A stretch of DNA of 20,100 bases from CAYXVU01 sp964468725. Its GTDB lineage: Bacteria; Acidobacteriota; Blastocatellia; UBA7656. The stretch spans positions 1 to 20,100 of the forward strand of contig CAYXVU010000101.1 in assembly GCA_964468725.1 (NCBI GenBank), written 5' to 3'. Made by a program: the position numbers and the translations under genes. Of the stretch, positions 15,201 through 20,100 are shown one piece after another (position 1 is the stretch's first letter; each line of letters begins with the position of its first letter). The notes beneath the pieces are model-generated. The model was not told where the DNA came from. It was given only the letters and a program-made list of their open reading frames with translations, and searched no databases.

Positions 15201-16478
15201 GTTACCATCTCCGGGCTTCTTATCGTCACCGGACGGAATGCCCCATTTTTTATACTCGGCTCTGGCATAACAGGACTTGACCGGCGTTCCGGCGGCAGTC
15301 GCGGGAACATTGTCAGCCATCTTTCCAGCGTCTCCGACTTTCTGAACAACGCGATTCGAAAGCTGGTTGGTAAAGTCTGAAAAGAGAGAGCCACCGTCGC
15401 CGCCCTGTCCCGGACGACCCGGCAGAATCTTCGGAGGTTCGCCATCCGTAGGCCACGATTTTGTCCCGACATTAAACTCGTGAAACCAAGGCCCGCCTAT
15501 GCCCGGAGCATAGTATTCCCAAATCTCTGCGTAGACCGGTGTATACCCTTCCAGACCGCTCCCAAAATCCGTTGACCAATTCAACTCCTCATTGCCTGCC
15601 CACCAGGTCACCGTGGTCGCCTTGCCATCCCATGCGCTCAAGGATTTCCCCGGCGAGCCGATTTCGCCGAGTCTCGCACCCTGCCCTGCCGCACCGGCGG
15701 TGATGAAGCGATTACCAGCGCCCGACATTTCGAGATGGCCGACGTAGAGATAGATATTGCCGCCTTTCTGACCGGGGAGCGCCGCCTCGCGGGTTCGGGC
15801 GCGCATGGTAACGGCGCGCGGTGTGGTGTTAAAAGCCCCTTTTTGCCCGCCAAAATCTTCGAAGCGCAGGCGATTGGCATAGATGTGCAAATCCGTACCC
15901 GGCAGGTTCAAGGTGCTGCGCACAACCACCTCGTTGGCGCACAGCGTCAGACGTTTGATGGTGGTCTGGTTATTGAGCCGGTCAAAGAGCGGATAGGATT
16001 GGCTGTTAGCTTCCAAAACGATGACCACGCCGGAAACCGTGACCTGCTTGGTTTCGACCTTCGCCGCCTCTTCGTCGCCATAGTCGGTTTCGTTGTTGAA
16101 GATCATTCTGCCCGCGCTCTGCTCGGCATAGGTGATGTAAGTTGGGCTGCTGGGGTCGGGTCGAGTACTGGTGCTCTGAATGGTATTGAAGTCGGATGGC
16201 AGGCGCGGGTGCGGCGTGATTGAGAGCTTCTGTTTCTCTTCTTTTGCGCCGTTGCGCGCTCTGATCCAGACGGCGAATTCTTCGCGGTCGGCGGCGACCG
16301 GCGCGTACTGAAAGACGCCGGTCTTCTCGTCGAGCGTCAGTTTACCTTTGGGGCGAGGGCTGGCTCGTTTGCTGAAAGTTGTACCGCTGCCGAGAGTGGA
16401 GGTGAGCGTAAAGGTCAGCACTTCCCCTTCCCACGCAGACAGGGGAGGAATGCTGCCGAGTGCGAAAGTACTTGCCAT
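12201..16478 (-). CDS. Giant multidomain protein with coiled coils flanking a hydrophobic segment, function unknown
   Basis: I cannot assign this 1425-residue protein to a named family. It has no signal peptide. Residues 10-90 resemble an Ig/cadherin-like domain (FTLTSTLG, DEKTGVFQYAP). Residues about 140-380 contain strand-rich and Gly-rich loops (PGQKGGNIYLYVG, PGRPGQGGDGG) suggesting a beta-helix. Residues 470-585 are helical. Coiled coils cover about 590-660 and 720-835 and flank a hydrophobic Gly-rich stretch at 665-697 (ILGGVMQLIPVGQPVLGAFG). A helical block with YYLLKSYHYLML follows at 883-894. Residues about 955-1425 are beta-rich; GKLNELVLRVKYVSQ near 1137-1151 recalls the C-terminal part of Tc-toxin A subunits, a weak similarity seen by eye. 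AGGAGG five bases upstream fixes the ATG. Pore-forming toxin, surface or scaffold protein are possible; the coding frame is certain, the role is not. Confidence 0.85.
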   Translation of the reverse strand: MASTFALGSIPPLSAWEGEVLTFTLTSTLGSGTTFSKRASPRPKGKLTLDEKTGVFQYAPVAADREEFAVWIRARNGAKEEKQKLSITPHPRLPSDFNTIQSTSTRPDPSSPTYITYAEQSAGRMIFNNETDYGDEEAAKVETKQVTVSGVVIVLEANSQSYPLFDRLNNQTTIKRLTLCANEVVVRSTLNLPGTDLHIYANRLRFEDFGGQKGAFNTTPRAVTMRARTREAALPGQKGGNIYLYVGHLEMSGAGNRFITAGAAGQGARLGEIGSPGKSLSAWDGKATTVTWWAGNEELNWSTDFGSGLEGYTPVYAEIWEYYAPGIGGPWFHEFNVGTKSWPTDGEPPKILPGRPGQGGDGGSLFSDFTNQLSNRVVQKVGDAGKMADNVPATAAGTPVKSCYARAEYKKWGIPSGDDKKPGDGNLNRRIGLKILESDNRKQKRETKPGPAAIAPGVAGSPPKAGELKPLPSAEPVYWLTLVRAALPYANDAMLAGYNEDARALLEQYRKLIEAKGLEKGDQIEGAALHADVLALLTRIASPYDYFGNPAGWAPMLSFETNLKLYEREVEDAIRTLFLVYWMENTNKRQQSVKATLQEAIVRLQKESEQALADYDTAQGKLSDLNGQRKTLVRDIEQFTKDLSSLQKELRRQVANNLRLEHILRGSAKILGGVMQLIPVGQPVLGAFGKGVTVLSDIDLDKPLDSLPSLAGAFSGVVEEKLVPKVSKLFEGLKSAKTEEKDEAKEKFDKAIEKKKFAEKVKKHLDEQKEAKEQVTGAFSGFAVSEDEIDERLASVLAESPQYKELTEKVTLLNARKKAITEELLAVMETIDRSAATLIGNQLARLEIGDQLDATLERLNNEALQYARGMGQRARNRLLKYQYYLLKSYHYLMLQDMSGMDFRAQKMFDAFAKFLADSPNGMLTKDQFNTLKTVFEDQLKLITGAIIDWYQTHPPAHTGEFIFSLEPDQLETLNTPAGRLDLDLMDMGYLNPTHEDIRITAIEATTVKLTNPPPKQAVNVSLVYRHDGLSRLRRGGRLFLFRSGDYSVAADGTKQNEPPPTKYRDDHMFWATDVEYHDGNQTLKVREPDPAAISLLRHLIDDQKGKAEAKGSLLNFRPSAWGGITIYRSATPSTYAGKLNELVLRVKYVSQNVDDRLSTLFVKMAGDAAPLIQCDLPDVNGRQDGEGSFLRTFDKKLSPQIVLHAPKRYGLRDFLGWHIVGDATPSRRSKRQAVRPLALLTAKEVGEVSVPEDLIPTPDLKLDLTARRAYEVLPIFSPTSYVPVDDDDEKWPICPAGWEFIDWLLINKTKKTITIHKYDAMPWYARDRSPGVNNPVGNNTIKLSFERLVMAPEENTKISLCLNPAINGLDSDEIEFEFRTERGYGIFFTGKGKLSAIRTWRDNNWHDASSAFDIDTDERILTVRQ

Positions 16479-16751
16479 TTTGGCCTCCTATTCAATTGGG
16501 TGGTGTGGGCGCGAACCATATCGCAAGAAAGAGAAAGCGCGCAAGTTCGCAACCTGGGACGGCTCTTCAACAATCCACAATCAGACGCACTCGGCAATTG
16601 ATCTCTTATTACACGAGACAATCGTCGCTAACCCAATTGCGCATCTGCATCAGTAAGCCGAGCTTTCGACTCATACAACAGATCGAGACCTGCTGGTTTG
16701 CTTATCGAATCCAAGTGGCGAATTAGGCTCCGAAGGGGCAAAGGAAATTAG

Positions 16752-16770
16752 CCTGTGGTAACGCCACAGG
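16752..16770. repeat. Small hairpin, 7-bp stem
   Basis: CCTGTGG (16752-16758) and CCACAGG (16764-16770) pair exactly around five bases. It lies 12 bases before the large inverted repeat and may belong to the same intergenic palindrome unit. Confidence 0.5.
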
Positions 16771-16782
16771 TAGAAGCTGTTG

Positions 16783-16848
16783 GTTGAGAGGCGGTCTTTG
16801 ACCGCCCTTCTCGCACGCAAGGACGGCGGTCAAAGACCGCCTCTCAAC
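16783..16848. repeat. Perfect 24-bp inverted repeat with nested palindromes
   Basis: Bases 16783-16806 are the exact reverse complement of 16825-16848, with an 18-base spacer. Each arm also contains its own palindrome: GGCGGTC, three bases, GACCGCC (16790-16806 and 16825-16841). It can therefore form one long cruciform or two small hairpins. It lies between the pentapeptide-repeat gene and the giant gene. No T-run follows. It resembles REP-type or MITE-like intergenic elements, but no transposase or flanking target duplication is visible. Confidence 0.85.
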
Positions 16849-16887
16849 TCTCTCACCCGGATTCGCAAGTCGGTATAACCGGCCAGT

Positions 16888-16913
16888 AATGAGGATGAAT
16901 CGACATCCTCATT
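16888..16913 (-). terminator. Hairpin beyond the pentapeptide-repeat gene
   Basis: AATGAGGATG (16888-16897) pairs exactly with CATCCTCATT (16904-16913) around six bases. It begins 24 bases beyond the stop of the minus-strand pentapeptide-repeat gene, a typical terminator position. A T-run is lacking, so termination is not certain. Confidence 0.45.
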
Positions 16914-16937
16914 CTGATAATCCTTCAAGGTGATTCG

Positions 16938-17315
16938 TTACCAAGTCGGCAGTTCTCCGGCTTTGAGTATCAGGCTGAAATTGCGCGCATCTTCAAAGTT
17001 GGCATCCCGAAGATTGGCTCCTTTGAACTCGGTTGCTTCGAGCAAGGCTCCCGAAAAATTCGCGCCCCGCAGATCGGCATGGCGGAAGTCGCAGGTTTTC
17101 ACGTTCGCCTTTGCAAAGCTGGCGGCTTGGAGATTGGCTCCGCGAAAGTCTGCCGTGATAAAAGTGCCGGAAAAATTTGCCCCCGCTAGTGTGACTCCGC
17201 GCAAATCATAATTTCCGCCATCCAGAGCGACCTGCGTAAAGTCGCGCTCGCCATTTTGGTAACGCCGCAATAACTCTTCTTGACGTTGTCGCAATTGCTC
17301 GTCTGTAAGCACCAC
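16938..17315 (-). CDS. Pentapeptide-repeat protein
   Basis: This small cytoplasmic protein of 125 residues should fold as a right-handed quadrilateral beta-helix. Residues about 35-110 are consecutive five-residue units with the A(N/D)(L/F)xx pattern: AGANFSGT, ADFRGANLQAASF, ANVKTCDFRHADLRGANF, EFKGANLRDANF. About 14-15 units give roughly four coils. The first 30 residues (DEQLRQRQEELLRRYQNGERDF) form a charged helix, common as a cap in such proteins. The start is GTG at 17315, supported by GAGAGGA with seven bases of spacing; the next codon is also GTG. Known relatives include DNA-mimic gyrase protectors such as Qnr and MfpA, but those are longer, so gyrase protection is not implied. The family usually has no assigned function. 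It lies upstream of, and co-directional with, the giant gene, but a hairpin cluster separates them. Confidence 0.88.
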   Translation of the reverse strand: MVLTDEQLRQRQEELLRRYQNGERDFTQVALDGGNYDLRGVTLAGANFSGTFITADFRGANLQAASFAKANVKTCDFRHADLRGANFSGALLEATEFKGANLRDANFEDARNFSLILKAGELPTW

Positions 17316-17631
17316 GCCCTAATCCTCTCTCCACTGTTTGCTAAACGGCAGCCATCATGGTGGTCGCGCAATGCAGATGCAAGCCATTGCATCTGCCGCT
17401 TGTCACAACTGAGCCGGTAAGCGATACTCAAAATTCAGCGTGTAGCCGAATTTTTCATAATTTGCTGACCAACCAAACGGAGGCGGCGACTTTCTGAGCG
17501 TACCGAGATAGCGGGCAGCACCCTTCTCAAACCGAAGAAGTCTGCGTCTTTTTTCCTTCTCCTTCGTCTATGGTTATGCGGCAGGATGATGAAACGGTGA
17601 TCGGGACACTCTCGCGGAGGTTTGCTCACCC
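17316..17631. other. Divergent intergenic region, 316 bases
   Basis: This lies between the minus-strand pentapeptide-repeat gene and the plus-strand TonB-dependent receptor. It contains the ribosome binding sites of both genes (17323-17329 and 17616-17620) and a perfect hairpin at 17373-17396. A CATAAT box at 17456-17461 could be a -10 element, but no good -35 lies upstream. I see no Fur-box-like sequence and no gene. Confidence 0.5.
17373..17396. promoter_or_regulatory. Perfect 10-bp palindrome in a divergent promoter region
   Basis: GCAGATGCAA (17373-17382) is the exact reverse complement of TTGCATCTGC (17387-17396), separated by four bases. It begins 58 bases upstream of the pentapeptide-repeat start and lies about 235 bases before the receptor start. 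Size and position suit an operator for a dimeric regulator, but a hairpin in a transcript is equally possible. Confidence 0.4.
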
Positions 17632-19938
17632 ATGCGGTTGCGAAATTCTCTCTTCTTTGCGTTGACGTTAATCGTCGCGCTGACGGTACAGACTTTGGCT
17701 TTTGCTCAATCGCAAACGGCCAACGGCGCGCGTCTCGAAGGCATTGTGACGGACGCGACCGGCGCATCGGTCATCGCCGCCGAAGTCACGCTCATCAGCG
17801 GCTCCTTTACGGCGACGCAGAAGACCGATGCCGAAGGCAAATTCGCTTTTGTATCGGTTCCGGCGTCCGGCGGCAAAATCACCGTGCGCGCCTCCGGGTT
17901 TGCCAGCAAAACGCTCGCTTGGTCTGCGACAACAACGACGCTCGAAATTACTCTTGAACCCGATCTCATCTCTGAGCAAGTCACCGTCACCGCCGCGCGC
18001 ACCGAAACGCGGGTCAGCGATACCGCCGCCAGCGTTGTCGTACTCTCGAATGAAACTCTCCGAGCAACGGCGGCGCTGACCGTTGACGATGCCTTGCGAC
18101 AAGCGACCGGCTTCACCCTCTTTCGCCGCTCCGGTTCGCGCACTGCGAACCCGACGATTCAAGGCGTCTCGCTGCGCGGCGTTGGCGCAAGCGGCGCAAG
18201 CCGGGCTGTCGTCTTAGCCGATGGCATCCCCCTCAACGATCCGTTCGGCGGTTGGGTCTATTGGGGAAGAGTGCCGCGCACCTCGCTCAACCGCGTCGAA
18301 ATCGTGCGCGGCGGCGCATCGAATCTTTATGGGACAGATGGACTTGGCGGCGCGGTCAATTTAATCACCAAAGATACGCGCGAACTCGATTTCGCGCTCG
18401 AAGCCTCCTACGGCAATCAGCAGACGCCCGACCTCTCGGTTTACGGCGGCGGCAGTTTCGGCCAACTCGGGTTTCGCCTCTCCGGCGAAACCTTTCACAC
18501 GGACGGCTACACCTTAGTGGACAAAGACGACCGGGGACGGGTGGATACACCTGCGGGTTCCGAATACTCGGCGCTCGACGTGACCATCGAACGCCTGTTT
18601 AGCGATAACGGGCGCATCTTTTTCAACGGCTCTTACTTCGGCGAGTCACGCGCCAACGGCACGCCTTTGCAACAGAACCGCACCCACATTCGCGGCCTAA
18701 CCTTCGGGCTGGATAAAGAGTCCGCGCGTGCCGGAGCCTTCCTCTTCCGCCTGTTCGGCAGCAGTCAAGTCTTCGATCAAGACTTCTCGGCCATCGCTGC
18801 CGACCGCAACAGCGAAACCTTGACGCGCAGTCAGCGCGTGCCCGCGCAACAAAAAGGCCTGGCGTTTCAGTGGACGCGCACCGCCGGTTCGCGGCAAACC
18901 GTTGTTGCCGGACTCGATGCGCGCGAAGTGCGCGGGGCGAGCGACGAGTTAGGCTTTTTCGGCGGCAATCTGACATCGGCAGTCGGTTCGGGCGGACGCG
19001 AATCCATCATTGGCGTCTTCGGGCAAGACATTATTCGATTCTCGGATCGTTGGTTGGCGACCATCGGCGGGCGCGTAGACCATTGGCGCAACACTGACGC
19101 GCTTTCAACCTTCCGACCGCTGGCCGTTCCCGGCGCGGTCAATGTCACCGAATTTCGTGATCGCACGGAGACTGCTTTCAGCCCGCGCGTTTCGCTGCTC
19201 CACAAACTGACGGACACGGTAACCCTGAGCGCAGTCGGTTATCGCGCCTTTCGCGCGCCGACGCTCAACGAACTCTATCGCGCCTTTCGCGTCGGCAATG
19301 TCAACACCTTGGCCAATGCAGACCTGCGCGCCGAACGGCTCACCGGCGGCGAAGTGGGGGCGAGCCTTGCAATCTTCAATCGCAAGCTGCAAGTGCGCGG
19401 CGCGTTTTTCCATAACGAAGTCACGCGCACGGTTGCGAATGTGACACTGAGCGTGACGCCGGATTTGATTACGCGGCGGCGGCAAAACCTCGGACGGACG
19501 CGCTCGCGCGGCTTTGAAATCGAAGCCGATGCGCGCTTCAACACCTACTGGGAGATTACCGGCGGCTACCAATTTGCCGACGCGATTGTGCGCGAGTTTC
19601 CGGCAAACACCTTCCTCGAAGGTTTATGGATTCCGCAGGTCGCGCGCCATCAGATGACCTTTCAAGTGCGCTACGCCAACCCCTCGTATTTGACGCTCGG
19701 CATTCAAGGCCGCGCCATCGGCAAGCAGTTCGATGATGACCGCAACGATTTCAAACTCGATCCCTTCTTCACGATGGATGCGATGGCGGCGCGCAAGCTG
19801 ACGAACAATCTGGAAGCCTTTGTCGCCGTAGAAAATCTCTTCAACGAACGCTATGACATAGGCCGCACGCCGGTCAGAACCATCGGCCCGCCGACCTTCG
19901 TGCGCGCAGGCATTCGCATCAGCTTAGGCGCAAAGTAA
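17632..19938 (+). CDS. TonB-dependent outer-membrane receptor with carboxypeptidase-regulatory-like domain
   Basis: This is a gated 22-stranded outer-membrane barrel that takes up scarce ligands with energy from TonB-ExbBD. Residues 1-25 are a signal peptide (MRLRN, hydrophobic core, AFA then Q). Residues about 33-112 form a carboxypeptidase-regulatory-like beta sandwich (LEGIVTDATGASV, TDAEGKFAF). A TonB-box-like EQVTVTA follows at 115-121. The plug covers about 125-248, with VDDALRQATG, GVSLRGVGASGASRAVVLADG and VEIVRGGASNLYGTDGLGGAVNLIT. The barrel fills the rest, with TAFSPRVSL and GYRAFRAPTLNELYR, and the final strand is VRAGIRISLGAK. It ends in Lys, not the usual aromatic BAM signal. 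GGAGG lies 11 bases before the ATG, slightly far. The length of 768 is normal. The ligand (siderophore, cobalamin or saccharide) cannot be told, and no TonB or transporter partners are adjacent. Confidence 0.93.
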   Translation: MRLRNSLFFALTLIVALTVQTLAFAQSQTANGARLEGIVTDATGASVIAAEVTLISGSFTATQKTDAEGKFAFVSVPASGGKITVRASGFASKTLAWSATTTTLEITLEPDLISEQVTVTAARTETRVSDTAASVVVLSNETLRATAALTVDDALRQATGFTLFRRSGSRTANPTIQGVSLRGVGASGASRAVVLADGIPLNDPFGGWVYWGRVPRTSLNRVEIVRGGASNLYGTDGLGGAVNLITKDTRELDFALEASYGNQQTPDLSVYGGGSFGQLGFRLSGETFHTDGYTLVDKDDRGRVDTPAGSEYSALDVTIERLFSDNGRIFFNGSYFGESRANGTPLQQNRTHIRGLTFGLDKESARAGAFLFRLFGSSQVFDQDFSAIAADRNSETLTRSQRVPAQQKGLAFQWTRTAGSRQTVVAGLDAREVRGASDELGFFGGNLTSAVGSGGRESIIGVFGQDIIRFSDRWLATIGGRVDHWRNTDALSTFRPLAVPGAVNVTEFRDRTETAFSPRVSLLHKLTDTVTLSAVGYRAFRAPTLNELYRAFRVGNVNTLANADLRAERLTGGEVGASLAIFNRKLQVRGAFFHNEVTRTVANVTLSVTPDLITRRRQNLGRTRSRGFEIEADARFNTYWEITGGYQFADAIVREFPANTFLEGLWIPQVARHQMTFQVRYANPSYLTLGIQGRAIGKQFDDDRNDFKLDPFFTMDAMAARKLTNNLEAFVAVENLFNERYDIGRTPVRTIGPPTFVRAGIRISLGAK

Positions 19939-20100
19939 ATCGCCGCCGTAGAGCGCAGAGCCGTTGTCATACCTCTTTCTGATAATGCGAAATACTTTTC
20001 AGGCTGCCGCGTTGCGCCCGACTTGCACAATTCGGTGCGCGATTGGCGGCGAAATTTGTCTTCACTACCTCTGCGTGTTAGGCTCTGAATTCGAAAATTC
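19939..20100. other. Right-hand end, 162 bases without a visible gene
   Basis: No terminator with a T-run follows the receptor gene. TCGCCGCC (19940-19947) and GGCGGCGA (20045-20052) are inverted but about 97 bases apart. The last bases, with TCTGAATTCGAAAATTC, are AT-rich and may start another intergenic repeat or promoter beyond the edge. I cannot support a feature here. Confidence 0.4.

Larger units (their letters stand above)
16479..16937. other. Intergenic region of 459 bases with a cluster of hairpins
   Basis: This gap between two minus-strand genes holds the ribosome binding site of the giant gene (AGGAGG, 16484-16489) and three perfect hairpins at 16752-16770, 16783-16848 and 16888-16913. 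The stretch 16490-16740 shows no recognisable gene and no confident promoter. It contains three CAATTG sites, two of them within an 8-base inverted pair (16493-16500 and 16630-16637). Short open frames here carry no recognisable protein content. Confidence 0.6.

Noticed and set aside
16460..16726. 88-codon plus-strand frame upstream of the giant gene
   Set aside because: It overlaps the 5' end of the giant gene, shows no domain, and its composition looks non-coding.
16752..16913. CRISPR array or insertion sequence
   Set aside because: The repeats are inverted, few and different in sequence, with no spacer periodicity, no transposase and no target duplication.
12201..17315. Toxin-immunity operon of the giant protein and pentapeptide-repeat protein
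   Set aside because: They are co-directional, but 459 bases with three hairpins separate them, and immunity by a pentapeptide protein has no support in the sequence.

Overview
The window is GC-rich bacterial DNA with ordinary Shine-Dalgarno sites. It carries a TonB-dependent receptor, so the host is diderm. It also encodes large secreted proteins built from LTD, Calx-beta and HYR modules, a large M14 carboxypeptidase and a lipoprotein-type cyclase. That mix recalls Acidobacteriota, perhaps Blastocatellia, but this is inference from style: no rRNA or other taxonomic marker is present. There is no CRISPR array, transposase, integrase, tRNA or rRNA.

Layout. Bases 16-5392 hold three minus-strand genes: phosphate acetyltransferase (pta), a 1058-residue secreted M14 metallocarboxypeptidase, and a membrane acyl-CoA desaturase. 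The gaps between them are 138 and 184 bases, so they may be separate transcripts. A 348-base divergent region with a promoter candidate and a perfect 13-bp hairpin leads to a 1296-residue secreted nuclease-like protein on the plus strand (5741-9631), closed by a good intrinsic terminator. Next come a small exported protein with a 15-base in-frame repeat (9928-10449), a minus-strand lipoprotein of the cyclase family (10580-11383), and a divergent 142-residue protein with a four-cysteine CxxC...CxC end (11619-12047).

The least explained gene is on the minus strand at 12201-16478. It encodes 1425 residues without a signal peptide: an N-terminal beta domain, Gly-rich loops resembling a beta-helix, two coiled-coil stretches flanking a hydrophobic Gly-rich segment, and a beta-rich C-terminus. 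The layout recalls alpha-helical pore-forming or Tc-like toxins, a hypothesis only. Its upstream region holds three hairpins, including a perfect 24-bp inverted repeat whose arms are themselves palindromic. A small pentapeptide-repeat protein (16938-17315, minus) follows, then a TonB-dependent receptor (17632-19938, plus).

How the genes fit together. The peptidase, nuclease, lipoprotein and TonB receptor suggest a cell that degrades polymers outside the cytoplasm and imports products. Pta and the desaturase are core metabolism. Nothing shows that these genes form one pathway. The 1425-residue protein is the best candidate for something undescribed.
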